64,000 bases of DNA from Aphanomyces cochlioides (GCA_019828595.1 JAHQRK010000012.1:434001-498000), one strand, 5' to 3'; counted from the first letter of the stretch, positions 10,501 to 21,253 are shown. Translations and numbers: made by a program. The notes: generated by a model not told the origin, from the sequence alone.

Positions 10501-10754
10501 CATTCATACGTGCGATGCTCGGCGCGCATCATCGGAAAAGAGCTCATAAAAATCGCCGACTTGAAAAAGTAGCAAACAATCTAGGGTGCGATCAACTCAA
10601 CGAAACCACTACTTAGTATGAACGTACCTGGATATTCCTTCTTCCTCTCGATATACTGACGTAGCATAGGTGTAACATGAGAGCTGCTTTTCGGCGGTGC
10701 GGTGACGAACGACCTCAAGAAAGTCCATCGAGAACGCCAATGGCGCGTGATCAT
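7578..10754 (-). CDS. MutS-type DNA mismatch repair protein, MSH1-like (probably mitochondrial)
   Basis: Many short exons on the minus strand run from the ATG at 10754 to the TAA at 7578. The N-terminus ([20 protein letters not shown]) is basic with hydroxylated residues, like a mitochondrial presequence. The mismatch-recognition domain follows: [18 protein letters not shown], then after an intron [20 protein letters not shown] with the Phe-x-Glu mismatch-binding motif. The connector, lever and clamp parts are visible in pieces ([10 protein letters not shown]..., [19 protein letters not shown]). The ATPase has [20 protein letters not shown], Walker [16 protein letters not shown] (about 8310-8360), and the Walker B/D-loop [23 protein letters not shown] (about 7940-8010). 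It ends [22 protein letters not shown]. This bacterial MutS1-type layout fits the mitochondrial MSH1 class. No GIY-YIG domain is present, unlike plant MSH1. I did not resolve every splice site. Confidence 0.85.
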
Positions 10755-10787
10755 CCGTGTGATCAATTTTGAAAATGAGGTTTAACG

Positions 10788-10807
10788 TATCCGGATTATC
10801 CGGATAA
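10788..10807. promoter_or_regulatory. Tandem overlapping CCGGAT palindrome before the MutS-like gene
   Basis: TATCCGGATTATCCGGATAA lies 34 bp upstream of the likely start codon (10754). The same tandem arrangement stands upstream of the copper transporter at 54373. Inferred promoter element. Confidence 0.6.
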
Positions 10808-10925
10808 AGGAAATTCTGATGCGCAAAGGATGGATTTTAAAATTGGCGCCAAAGTGCTCTCTTCAATCCACAAACGAGAAAAGAAGACGATCAAAACAAC
10901 CGTGAAGAGGCGAAGAATGGGATTA

Positions 10926-13900
10926 CTATATGTGGAAGTTGAGAGGGAGGACAGATTCGTCCTCTCGAGTGAGCCAGACAGTGTTGTCGTTGGTGTCTTC
11001 GTTGGGCACACGAAATCGACAAGTTTGGATCACCTTCGCACAATTAATCCCAAGAGATTGATAGACGTCGTACCTTGCGAAAATCAGCGGGGCGAGATTG
11101 AATAGATGCGAGCTGTAAATGCCGCACGCAAGATTGTTGCACTTTAAGAAGTGTAAACAGCCCACTGCCGCCAATATTCCACCATCGAACCATGGCTTCG
11201 CGAGCACCGTATGATACTATTGAAGGTGTTTAAGATCTTCAAACAATGTCAACTCACTGAGCATTCCACCATCCTTGCGAAAGCTGACTGCGCCCACGCT
11301 TGTTGTGTGTCCTTCTAATACTCTCCATTTGGTGGCCTACAAGTTGTCAGAAAATGATATGTGACGAGCGTTCACCATGCGCAAATCATACAACAAGATG
11401 ACGCCGTCCATGGTGCCGACAGCAAGTCGTTGAGAGGTTTTGTGAAAATCAACCATCGGGAAACGCTTGACGAGGTCGTGCAAGCATTTGGTACTCTATC
11501 AAATTGAAGTCGAACATGCGTCTTAACAGTCTTTACCATAGCGAGGCATTTCTTCCGTCGGTCTGGCTTGGTTGGATCCAGGCAAGTAAGGATTGCGTCG
11601 ATCACAGCAGGTAAATGTCGAACCATTAATTGGTACTGCGTATTGACCCATGTCATCAAGTAAACGAGAACACCTTAACTTGAATGAGATTGGCATCATT
11701 ACGTCGCATCAAACCTTCGCGGTATGCAATGGAACGGTCACTGACATTCATTTCTTGCTGAAGAATCGTCAGAACAAACGACGCCTCGCACGTTCCAACT
11801 TCAACCAAAAGGCGCATGGCAGCTTGTTTGAGTCTTTGCTTGCTCGGATCTTCGTCCAGAGTTAATGGAATCAACTGCAAAATCAGCTGCCCAACATCCG
11901 TCAAATGCGGTCGAAAGAGAAGTAATCCTTTGGCAAGTAACTCAGCAGCCACAACTGCTACATGGCTTGGCCCTACTTGAAGCTTGAGAGGGATTTATGG
12001 AGTAGGTATGTACCAACAAGGCATGCGACCAATACGTCGCATACTTGACGTGCACACGTTGGTGATATTTCTCCAGGAAAGCAAGTGCCAAGAATGCTGA
12101 GAACGACTAAATGCGAACCCAAATGGGCTACGACTTGATCCATCGGTAGGGCACTCCATCCTGTTTGATGTGGGCTCACCGACTATTTAACTAGGACGTA
12201 CCGCCAGGTTGCTTATCGAGCTGCTGTAATTCAACTTGAAATTTAGCCATGTAAGCAGCTGCTTTTGTACTGCGAAGGTTGTCTGGTAGTCTCTTGATCA
12301 CACCTACAACAATATGGAATGGTGCAACATATTATGCAGCTGACCATTCAAGAGCAATCGAGACGCTGTTTGGCATATTTCCCAAGGATGAAACCCAAAG
12401 TCAGCCAGTGCTTCAAGTGATGGTTCTCGGTAATGCGGCAACCGTTCGGGCAGGACAACCTGGTCGCGAGTTGAGCGTCTTCAGGAGGCTGGACTTACCG
12501 CAATCTGCGTGATGAGCTGGCTCCACACTATTTGATCTTCTTGGCTGGACGTCTCCATAAGGCTTGTGCACAACGCCACCTAAAGAAAGTTCAACTTGGT
12601 GAATTGTCTGAGACACACCAGTGCCAGCGCCAATTGAGCTGATAGATGTGCAGAATATTGCCATTTGGCTCCATGTTGCCCATTTGATGGACGAAGCGGA
12701 AGCGTCATTGCTTCTTGCGCTCCAGTCATTGCTACACAATACGCTAATTGTGGCTTAACAAGGCCTACCATTGAAGGAAATTAGGACAACTCAATGAAGT
12801 ATCATCCTACCAAGGGCTTCCGTGATCAAATCGTCCAAGTGAGGATCGTCATCCCAGGTATGTAAATACGACAAGAGCGTACAGTCGATATTAGCTGCGA
12901 GTGCTGTTGATAACGACTGAACTGAGCATGGGAAAACGTGAACGTTTGGCAATGGAGAGCTCGAACGACTCGGAGACGATGCGTAATGGACCATGACTTT
13001 CGGAACAATTCGTTCGAGGATTCTTGTGGTCAAGCTCCAAATGTACATCATCCCATCAGCACATTCAATGAAGATGTGGTTTGTTTGGAAAGCCCACTCA
13101 ACAAGTAGAACGCGATCGGCATGGCCCATACAATCCATCAGGAACTCCACATGCAATTCTCCATCGTCGTTGCGGACTGCAAAGAGGCTTACCTGTCGTC
13201 AAGTCTCAATCGTTACAGAACATTCAAGGTTATCTTACCTTTCGATCTGCCCCCACGGATGCAACTATAGTTCCCAAAGTACTTGGTGTTGGACTCACAT
13301 AAATTGCCGTAATCGACTGTGTATGACGAGCAAACTTATGAATGACTCTCCAGGTTGAAGGGTCATTTGATGCCAGTTGAGATACGACGAAATGACCACG
13401 ACGATTGCCAGTAAAAACAAGGCAAAGATTCAGTTGCTCCTCTTTCCTGGGGGATTCAAATGTTGGAGTAGTTGCCACTTGATGACTTTTTGGTGTGAGT
13501 GAATGATGCTGAAGCTTGTGCAGAAGATGGGAAATTTTGGTCAATTTTGCTGACTGAAAGCCCATGCCTTGAGTAGGACTATCTGCATAGCTTTCATAAA
13601 GAGCTGCTGCTGGCTTTACTGCGCGTGTGACACTCAAATGGGAGATACAAGTGACACAGCTCTGCGTATCCTTGGTTTCAAGCGTTGACACAGTATTTTG
13701 TATGTGTAACTCGACTCTTCCGTTAGAAAAACCATGAATCTACCTGCTGTTAGTCAAGCTGAGCTGTCAACGACGTACCAAGAGAGGTGTCAAAACGTTT
13801 TTGCCTTAAATATCGATCAGTTTTGGAAATAGAGATCAGCCTTACCTTGATCGAACACGACGTGGGACGCAGTTAGAAATGCTTTGTCATTGTTTTCAGT

Positions 13901-15382
13901 CTCTCCATCCAAAGGGACAAGTAAATTAGGCGTCGTGGTCATTTTTGGATGCCACAAAAGTGAGCAGCCGCATCGACCGACGAATGAAAGCACAAGCCCA
14001 TTCTCGACCGTATTGATCGCGGTGATATGCCCTAGTGAGATATTTCAGGAAAACAACATTTCAGTCATTTCGACCTGGCGTATCCACTACCAAAGGCGTA
14101 CTCGAACAACCACAGCGAGGCAATGATAAAAATGGAGTTGAGGGAATTTCAACGCCAGCCAAGGTAAACGCGATAGACTGTGGAACTTCTGTGTTGTCTT
14201 GTGGTTGAAACACAAACACTTGACCAGTCGATGATAATTTGTCGCTGACAAGAGCTGGAAAGGAATACACCCTGTGGTCAACAGTCCATAGGAGAATCGT
14301 GTCATTGTCGACAAAGCAGCCCCCAGCCCAGTCCACGAAATCAGGACTAGATGGACAGAATGTTGGGTGTAGAGTGCTGTCCGTCGTCCCTGAATCAAGC
14401 CACATGCGATGGAAGACAGCCCATTTCGTCCGCCAAAGCAAGAGGACCAGCGACGCATTCGGACTCAAAAATACCTGTCAACTCTAAGCTGAGATTTTCA
14501 ACACAACGTACATGGATTGGAAAGTGGCTGTAATGGACAAAGTTGGTCTGTGGATTGATGCGTGTGTGAATACACGACAAATCGTCAGTATCTTGAGCCC
14601 AAGATATGATCCATGTCGAATCTTCATGCCACATGTACGAGTTGGTCGACGTGGACACAGGTGAATTGTCGCTTGAGACTGGAATTGGTTGGGACCAGTT
14701 GAATATCTTGCATAGGCCTTCCATGCCGAGAACAATAACTTTAGAATCAATCTATTGGTATTGTGAGCAAGTAAACTTCCCCTGCCACAAACTTGATGGT
14801 CTATTTGCTTATTGAGCTTGTTATAAACACATTCCCCGACCCCAACGTCGCGACGTCCTTGCTCAAGGCCTGTTCCAGCGCATGCCAAGATTGAGCAGTT
14901 CCAGATGTCCACCATTAGCATTCGACCTAAGCAAACGATCAATGCCATTCTACATTCATCAGACGAAGCGCACCTTGTTCTCCATATACAAGAGCATATC
15001 GTTGATTGCAAAACAGTTGGATTCCCAAGATTGGCGCCAATTCAGCTGCAATAGTTTGTTTCCAATCTATGCATCGTCCATCTTGCAAGTGCCAGATGCC
15101 CAGTGCTCCGTCGACGTCGACACTAATGCAGACATAATCACCCCATTCATTCACACCCATAGCAAGACCAGCAATCGCCGATGAGTGTCGAACGAGGAGA
15201 CAGTCCAATTGCCACTTCTCGGCTTGAGATGGTGCTCGAAAGAGGAGAAGCACACCATTCTCCGTCCCAGACACCATAATAAAGCTCGTCGAGTCGTGAG
15301 AGACAACAGCGCATGAGCATGTAAACTTGAGCTGCTTGTTCTTCATGGAAAAGTTGCTCCATACGACGACGGGAACGTCCAT
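10926..15382 (-). CDS. WDR7 / rabconnectin-3 beta-like WD40 protein
   Basis: A long intron-rich minus-strand gene of roughly 1,300 residues, from the ATG at 15382 (MDVPVVVWSNFSMKNKQLKFTC) to the TAG at 10926. The start follows the WDR7 family pattern: VVxW, a SCAVVSHDSTSFIMVSGTENGVLLLF repeat, then SSAIAGLAMGVNEWGDYVCISVDVDGALGIWHLQDGRC. Further on come WAGGCFVDNDTILLWTVDHRVYSFPA (about 14290), WDR7-type repeats IYVSPTPSTLGTIVASVGADRKV (about 13240) and LLVEWAFQTNHIFIECADGMMYIWSLTTRILERIVP (about 13050). A helical/HEAT-like middle includes ELLAKGLLLFRPHLTDVGQLILQLIPLTLD (about 11900), and a last repeat region ends at 10926. WDR7 partners DMXL proteins in the RAVE/rabconnectin-3 complex that assembles the V-ATPase. 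Internal splice sites were not all resolved. It lies head-to-tail with the MutS-like gene, 171 bp apart. Confidence 0.8.
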
Positions 15383-15517
15383 CGTCAAGATCTTGATTCC
15401 AAACAAGCGCGCCGATCAAAATGAAAGTGTCGATTGAAAAACAATTTTTCAAAAAATAAATCAAGACAAAAATATTTTTTCGATTTATGCAAAACAGAGA
15501 TACAAATTTGAATATTT

Positions 15518-15941
15518 TCACAAGGGTTTCTTGAATGTTTTTCTATCAAGTGACATTTTCATTATATCCATGATCTGTCTGCATCTTCTCATCTTCTGTC
15601 TTTCCCGCGCAGTAATGCAGCTTGGATAGAATCGATAAAGCCTCTCCAACTCAACCAAATTACCCAAAACTTGTCGGAGATAAAAAGGCGAACCTCGCAT
15701 CAAGCTTGTTAGTTTTCCAAAATGTATCGATAATATATGAATTACTATATTAACTCCATTTTTCCAATATTTTGATATTGATTTTAATATGCATCGACAA
15801 AGGGAGGAAACGCAACATGCCAAACGCAACATGCCAAACGCAACATGCCATCAACCCAGCAAGCTCAGCATAAATGCGCTCACAATCGTATTTCTGCACG
15901 AATTCAGCCAAGGAGATGCAATGGATGTCCCTGGAAGGCAT
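15518..15941 (-). CDS. Possible small hypothetical gene (weak)
   Basis: The ATG at 15941 opens a short frame (MPSRDIHCISLAEFVQKYDCERIYAELAGL) that runs into a 14-bp tandem repeat. A second open piece (SPFYLRQVLGNLVELERLYRFYPSCITARERQKMRR, ending at 15518) lies downstream, and an intron could join them. The composition is plausible for coding sequence, but I recognise no family and the DNA is AT-rich, so this may be non-coding. Confidence 0.22.
15811..15850. repeat. 14-bp tandem repeat, about 2.9 copies
   Basis: CGCAACATGCCAAA occurs at 15811-15824 and 15825-15838, with a third partial copy at 15839-15850. The copies are identical, which suggests recent slippage. It lies between the GFA-type gene and the WDR7-like gene. 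Confidence 0.85.
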
Positions 15942-15994
15942 TGAATCTCCTCGAAGAGTCACAATAAGATACAAGATCCATGAGGTATTCAACA

Positions 15995-17102
15995 TTATAC
16001 ACACGTAGATGGGTTGTCTCCTAAGTGGCGCTACAATCCCCGATGAGCTGTGATCAACATGGCAAGTCGAGCGCACCTGCAAATAATACTGTAGTTGGTG
16101 CTTCATGCGGGCCAACTCGGCTTCTGGAATCTACATGACAAGCATGTCATGACGATTCGTGCAACGTGTCGCGTACCTTTTCCAATGGCACTGGTTCGCG
16201 TGGTTTCTCCATGAGTTTCTCTGATTCAGAGGGCACGTCGTCGACTGCCGGCTCTGGATCCTGCGGCTGATCCAATTGTGCCCACAACATCAACTGTTTC
16301 TCAAAGGCACTATAAATAACGTTCAGGTGAGTGTCAAGCCCATGATCGTTGCATAAGCTTACGACACGTTCGAGTCTTCCAACGCGGCATTTGCTTGTTT
16401 TGTTGCAGCGCGGAGTTCCGGTGCTCCTCCCACCGCGATCGACGATGGGATACGCTGAAAAATGGGAAATGCTCCTTTCGGCACAAAGATAACCTAGTTT
16501 GAATGTTAGATAGTCGAGGTGGGTTCATCGGCGACTTACTCGAAGTTCTTCAATGTGATCGCTCTCAAGCGCATACACATTAATCGCGACGTGATCGTGG
16601 CGATTAAGCTCCATGTGAAAGAGATGGATTCCACATTCTTTGCAAAAGACATGCTGCGTTGCGTACGTCGAAGACATTTGATGCGAGTACACAGCTATGT
16701 CCGTGGATGTGTGATTGCTCGTCATTTGAAGATGGGTCATCGGGGCAAGCTAACGATAATATCATCATGTGCCCCTTTCAGTCTTTGGAATGACGACGTA
16801 CCATGACGGGAATACGGCCCATTTTCGACGGAAACGTATTGCTATCGTCAAACGCATAGATGGACCTTGGCGCAAGCACGATGAACCTAATACACCGAAG
16901 TCAATCGATTTCCTTTGACTGAGTCTGTTCATACGTCAACTTGCCGCAGCCACAACTTCCTTTGTGTCCCACGAGATCACTCGGGTCGACGTACTTTTGT
17001 CTACATGCATGTTTATATCCAAGGAAGAGAGAAACCGCGCACGTACCGATAATACTCGTCCATCGTCATGGGCTTTGGTCGTAGAAATTGGCGCGCCTTC
17101 AT
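15995..17102 (-). CDS. GFA/CENP-V-type zinc-binding domain protein
   Basis: A multi-exon minus-strand gene. Exons give MKARQFLRPKPMTMDEYYR, then QKYVDPSDLVGHKGSCGCGKLT, then FIVLAPRSIYAFDDSNTFPSKMGRIPVM, then an exon with STYATQHVFCKECGIHLFHMELNRHDHVAINVYALE. A tail follows: VIFVPKGAFPIFQRIPSSIAVGGAPELRAAT..., an acidic segment, and KIPEAELARMKHQLQYYLQRHLGDN to the TAA at 15995-15997. The G-S-C-G-C-G and F-C-K-E-C-G pairs are the two cysteine clusters of the glutathione-dependent formaldehyde-activating enzyme (GFA)/CENP-V fold. The roughly 100-residue C-terminal extension is not part of that fold. The start may lie further upstream: an open piece at about 17150-17240 with a hydrophobic stretch (IGFGVVIYLV) could be a first exon, but no clean splice joins it. 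Substrate unknown. Confidence 0.75.
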
Positions 17103-18659
17103 TGATATGAGTCCTCATCGTTCTCAAAATCTGGCCAAAGTTCGTACCAAGTAGATGACGACACCGAATCCAATCGTCGCGAGAGACCCGATCAAGCGGT
17201 CGACGCCCGGCAGTCTTGTGTTTCCCATGCTGAAATGTGTTCTGGACGACCTTCACCGCCGCGAAGTCAGCGCCGAATGTTGGCCAACGCAAGACCGTAA
17301 AGAGATTGAATGTATGTTGAGTCAAATATAAAGTTTTAGAGGTTTTGGCTGGATCCATGAACTGGTCGGTGGCGAGTCGAGCGTGAACACCAGAGCCACA
17401 ATGGCTAGGCCCCCAAAGCCATGTCGTAACGTTACTGGAGTCCGTTGCGATACTAAGTGGCTATGTCTTGTTTTTCTTCGTATTCTACGTCGTAGACTGT
17501 TTTGGGGACTGATGACAAGGGGGTCGAGATGGATGTGTGACTTTGAGCGACGTGGAGTTCATGTCATGAGAGGGTAGGAAGGGACAAAGCAAGTCGGCTC
17601 ACTTTGGTCCCTCGAGGTGGAAACTGGAATATTTGGCTGAGGTTTGAAGATGTTGGAATGAAAAGGAGGCAGCTGCTCAATTCAGTTGGGAGACGCAGGG
17701 GGAGATCAAGGTGGGATGGAGAAATCACCCAACATTGTTGTTCCGAGGGCCCGATTCCCTTTTTGAAAGGGTTGAACTTCTCTTTCCCCGATTGCCGTGC
17801 AATGCTTATTTCGATTGTCCAGTTAAACGACTGAGGGGAACGACGTGGCATGGTTGAGGAATCAGAGGGGGATGCACAATCGATGGTTGGCGTCGTGGGT
17901 GGAGGCTTGTCTGGGTAGGAGACACAGTTTTGAAGAATCCTGTGGGAAATGCAGGGGCAATGTGTTTGCACATCGTCGAGGGGCTCAGACTGGGATATCA
18001 TTTCCAAGGTTGTCAACTCAGACCGTCATAGGTATGTGGAATCATACATACCACGTGTGAGATGGCCCGAATCAGTTCATCGCATTGCCACAACAGATTG
18101 CACACTCTTCAACAAATTGCACTGAATTCTGGGTTCTTGAGCACCCAGACAACCTTCAATGCGAAGTCGTCCCCATGAGCTCTCAAAGGTTCAATCCCTC
18201 ATATAAAATCTTGCAAGCCTCTATCTCGAATGCCAGCGTGCCACGTCATCCTACAATATAAACTATGAAAGGTTTCGTGTTATGCCTGTCGAGGGTCGTC
18301 CGATCTTTCAGAGCCCAATGGTACCCACAGCGAAAACCGCAAAGCGCAGTCAAAACAGGATGGAGCTCCCTCTCAAGCCCTGCCAATACCTGTGAATAGC
18401 CCAGTACTTTGAGGGTCATTAAATGGCCCTGAAAGTCAATTTGGATAAGCACCCCCCCTGTCCCATCCATACATCCAGCCTGCCTTACTGTGGACAACCA
18501 GAAAATATATTTTAACTAAAAATATATTGCAGTGCATGGGAAAAGAATCGTGGTGAAATCTCACCGCTCTCTCATTTGCAACGCAGCTATGGCTGTTCAA
18601 GAGAAGGACTTTCATCTGTCTTGTAATGCTTGGAGAAAAAAGATCCAAACAGCAGACGG
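17103..18659. other. Stretch without a supported gene
   Basis: Open frames of 60-150 codons occur on both strands (for example minus 17564-18016 and plus 17604-17834), but they overlap each other, lack recognisable domains and show no exon chain. No RNA gene or clear repeat was seen. The part at 17110-17360 may contain a 5' exon of the GFA-type gene. Confidence 0.45.
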
Positions 18660-18858
18660 CAAGTTTGTATGAGAGTTGTTGGTAGATGGACCTCCACCGT
18701 TTGACAAAATTGAATCGATAGTCCACCGCTTGATCACGAGAAAAATGCTCTCAGCAAGTGGGCGCAGACTTCCGTTCCCCTTTTATCCCTCCTCGTTGCA
18801 GCGATTCATCGCCATGTGCTTGACCTTGGAACCAGATCGTCGTCGACAGCTTGATTGA
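18660..18858 (+). pseudogene. Probable remnant of a protein kinase C-lobe
   Basis: The plus-strand frame reads ELLVDGPPPFDKIESIVHRLITRK..., then RFIAMCLTLEPDRRRQLD and a stop at 18856-18858. This matches the end of a kinase C-lobe: the 'Y-E-x-L-x-G-x-P-P-F' segment, then 'F-I-x-x-C-L-x-x-x-P-x-x-R'. The preceding SLYE lies in another frame, next to an in-frame stop, and no kinase N-lobe or HRD/DFG motif is visible upstream. I read it as a decayed fragment. The similarity rests on a short stretch, so chance is possible. Confidence 0.35.
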
Positions 18859-18878
18859 TATATTTTCGATGACTTCGG

Positions 18879-18898
18879 TATCCGGATAATTATCCGGA
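18879..18898. promoter_or_regulatory. Double CCGGAT palindrome
   Basis: TATCCGGATAATTATCCGGA: two copies of the window-wide motif with a 2-bp spacer. It lies 20 bp after the kinase remnant and 140 bp beyond the 3' end of the HINT-like gene, so no intact start codon is close. It may be a relic of a lost promoter. Confidence 0.4.
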
Positions 18899-19039
18899 AT
18901 ATTTCAGTCTGGTCGGAGCTCAACATGGGTTCGATCAAAGCATCCTAGTCGATGAGGTCAAGGGATGACAGCGCCGATGGGCCGCCCGGGCAAATAGATT
19001 AATAATTTGAGGGAACCTAACCTAACTATTGATTCTAGC

Positions 19040-19732
19040 CTAATGGGATGCGAACCTTCTCTGCCGGTCGCACACGTCGGAGTGGGAGCGGGTGGGGCGA
19101 CATCTGCTCTGCCCCCGACGGCCCCGCTTCTGCTTGACAAGCCGTGAATGAACCTGGTCATAGCTCTTGCACCACCATGTACCAGTGCTGTACTTGACGG
19201 CGCCGACAAAATTTATTCGGGAGAGTTTGCCACCTTGCACGTCTTGCACCATCGCATGCATATGGACGTGGTCAATGCTGTTGAACGGCGGTCGATGGAA
19301 CGATAAGTGCATTTCGGATCGGCCAAAGAGCGTGTGGTAGCCCATTTGAGAGAGGATAAACATCGCGACTTCCTTCATCCGTTCGAGGAGGGCAATGTCG
19401 GCCGTGGTGAGAAAGTTGATATTCCGTACGTGTTGTTTCGGCACAATCAGGACGTGGCTTTCGTTCGCGGGATGGAGTGGTCGAAAGACTGAGATGAGGT
19501 CTTCTTCATAAAGCACTTCGTCCGAGCAGGTCGCGACGATGTGGCAAAACTTGCAGCACGTGACCTTGTTGTCCTGCCTGGAGTACGCGACTCCTTTCTT
19601 GACATAATCGCCTCCGAGCTCGCGCTCATTCAGCACAATGACGCCTCTGGATGGCTTTGCGTCCATCATCATTCGATCGCGCAGCAGAAACGACAGTGAT
19701 TCGCGCGTTCCGACCGACGATACCAAGCTCAT
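19040..19732 (-). CDS. Histidine-triad (HIT) protein, HINT3-like
   Basis: A single 230-codon frame from the ATG at 19732. Residues about 60-180 form a HIT domain of the HINT3/aprataxin-related type: CCKFCHIVATCSDEVLYEEDLISVFRPLHPANESHVLIVPKQHVRNI, then FHRPPFNSIDHVHMHAM, which carries the H-x-H-x-H triad, and a W-W segment near the end. Such proteins hydrolyse adenosine 5'-monophosphoramidates and related nucleotidyl conjugates. The C-terminal 35 residues are rich in Arg/Lys (KQKRGRRGQSRCRPTR), which could be a nuclear signal. The upstream 330 bp hold CCAAT-type boxes. Confidence 0.85.
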   Translation of the reverse strand: MSLVSSVGTRESLSFLLRDRMMMDAKPSRGVIVLNERELGGDYVKKGVAYSRQDNKVTCCKFCHIVATCSDEVLYEEDLISVFRPLHPANESHVLIVPKQHVRNINFLTTADIALLERMKEVAMFILSQMGYHTLFGRSEMHLSFHRPPFNSIDHVHMHAMVQDVQGGKLSRINFVGAVKYSTGTWWCKSYDQVHSRLVKQKRGRRGQSRCRPTRSHSDVCDRQRRFASH

Positions 19733-19805
19733 ACTCCCTCCAACTTTGCGAATGGTCTCATGATGCTAACGTTATTGCCCAGCTGCGTTCCAGCTCAGCG
19801 GTTCG

Positions 19806-19899
19806 TTTTGATTGGTCAAAAATACAACGGGTGAGACGAGGACCATTTCAATTACAACCAATCAAAATTCTCTAAAAATATTTTTAGCCAATCAAAATT
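19806..19899. promoter_or_regulatory. CCAAT-box cluster upstream of the HINT3-like gene
   Basis: TTGATTGGTC (19808-19817), ACCAATCAAAATT (19857-19869) and GCCAATCAAAATT (19888-19900) lie 75-170 bp upstream of the ATG at 19732. The same words recur in other promoter regions of the window. NF-Y-type binding is inferred from the core only. Confidence 0.45.
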
Positions 19900-20064
19900 G
19901 ACCATTACTAAAGCAGTTTCTTTCGAACGTCCTGGCTCACATGACGGTTGCAACAATGTTGAGACAGGGATCTCGCCCGTGGTTGTTGCAAGCCACGCGC
20001 TCGAGACGACAGCAGACAGACGCGTTCACCTAGATAGAGAAGGAGAGTCTTGCATATACTAGTA

Positions 20065-20537
20065 CAGTGCTCCCTCAGTTTTTGCTCCCCTTATAAATGA
20101 ATATTCGTGTATAAACTAAACTTTATACTCATATAAAATTTCATGATGCATTTGACGTCGATTCAAAATTTGAATTCAATGGTCTATTGTGCATGGACCA
20201 TGCGATCAACGTGATCGAGAAGAACGAGAACGACGAGGCGAGGAACAGCTTTGCGGTTGATGTCTTGACGGCGATGGAATGGTCAACAGGAGCTTGGAAC
20301 GACGTTACGGATGCGACTATTCGAAACTGCTGGGGGCATACGGGCATCACCCCTCGTACAAGGTCCATCGTTCAGGCGGTCGTTCCCACAATTACGCCTG
20401 GGCATTGGTTGCACGAGCTCTTGAACTGATGTGTTTCAATGGACCACAAAGTAACTCTATAAATGCATGTTTCAACTTCAAAGATAACCTTTTAGAATTT
20501 ATATTTTGGGGCAGGAGCAAAAACTGAGGGAGCACTG
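20065..20537 (+). mobile_element. Deleted pogo-type (Tc1/mariner superfamily) transposon
   Basis: The element has perfect 24-bp terminal inverted repeats (20065-20088 and 20514-20537) beginning CAGTGCTCCCTCAG, flanked on both sides by the dinucleotide TA (20063-20064 and 20538-20539), which is the target duplication of this superfamily. Inside, the plus-strand frame at about 20187-20429 reads DHAINVIEK...LTAMEWSTGAWNDVTDATIRNCWGHTGI. This is the C-terminal end of a pogo/Tigger-type DDE transposase (family pattern: AW-x-x-V-x-x-x-TI-x-NC-W/F-x-x-x-G-I). The DNA-binding and most of the catalytic part are missing, so the 473-bp element is a non-autonomous deletion derivative that would need transposase in trans. 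Perfect terminal repeats suggest it is fairly young. Confidence 0.9.
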
Positions 20538-21253
20538 TAGATCTCTTTGGCGAAAGTTTGGCGTCGCGCCGGCTCGAAATGACCGACTTGCTCTGGTGTC
20601 CACGCAGATTTGCACTTGAAATCCATGCGGCGCTTTGCCATACACATGAGATTCACAAGACGTAGACGACGACGGACAAAGCAATCGTGACGAGTTGTGT
20701 TGAGCACGACAGACAGCCCAAGCAACCAAGCCGTGCCTGGCTCAGCTATGCAATCGTCAAGTGCATTCAGCATCCACAGCGTGAGTACTACAATGAAACA
20801 AGTCCACGCTTGGTGCCACTTGTAGACACGAGCCACTCTTGGGCAACTAATAAGAGTGTTCATCGCACTCCGTTGCGATGAGTCAGTCCTCCTGCACCGG
20901 CTGGAGCGTTTCGTCAAAGCTGCGTGCGATGGGCCATGACATGTCGACCAAACGCGAGACGATTTGTGCCTGGGAACGCAAGACAGTGAACTGGACGTCG
21001 CCCATTACGCAGTACACCCAGTTTCGTGATGATGACGCAATGACGACGCCACGAGTGGACACGGACGCGTGAATCTTGAACATGACTCTGATCCATGCCT
21101 TTTTTTTCGAGGAGAGATTCAATCGCAGGGAGCGCCGCGACCAGGTGCCACAGCCAATGTGCTCTGCCACTGCATATGGTGAATCCCGCTCCACGTGTTG
21201 ATATTCCCCCTCCAGTCCACAGAGGCAATTGACTGGCACTCAAGAGTGCCCAT
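20492..21253 (-). pseudogene. Decayed gene for a small membrane protein, 3' end altered by the transposon
   Basis: Protein-like pieces follow each other on the minus strand but in changing frames. An ATG at 21253 gives MGTLECQSIASVDWRGNINTW; then comes LVAALPAIESLLEKK up to an A8 run near 21110; then IHASVSTRGVVIASSSRNWVYCVMGDVQFTVLRSQAQIV; then CPRVARVYKWHQAWTCFIVVLTLWMLNALDD and a second hydrophobic segment, ending AKEIYSAPSVF.... The last residues are encoded by the inverted repeat of the transposon: without the element the frame would read AKEIY and stop. I do not recognise the family. Two hydrophobic stretches suggest membrane insertion. Some frame changes might be unrecognised introns, so a functional gene is not excluded. 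Confidence 0.35.

Noticed and set aside
17564..18016. 150-codon minus-strand frame
   Set aside because: Overlaps a plus-strand frame of similar quality, and has proline/serine-rich composition with no domain and no start context.
19015..19026. AACCTAACCTAAC, telomere-like repeat
   Set aside because: Only two units, internal, with no extension or subtelomeric context, so a chance match.
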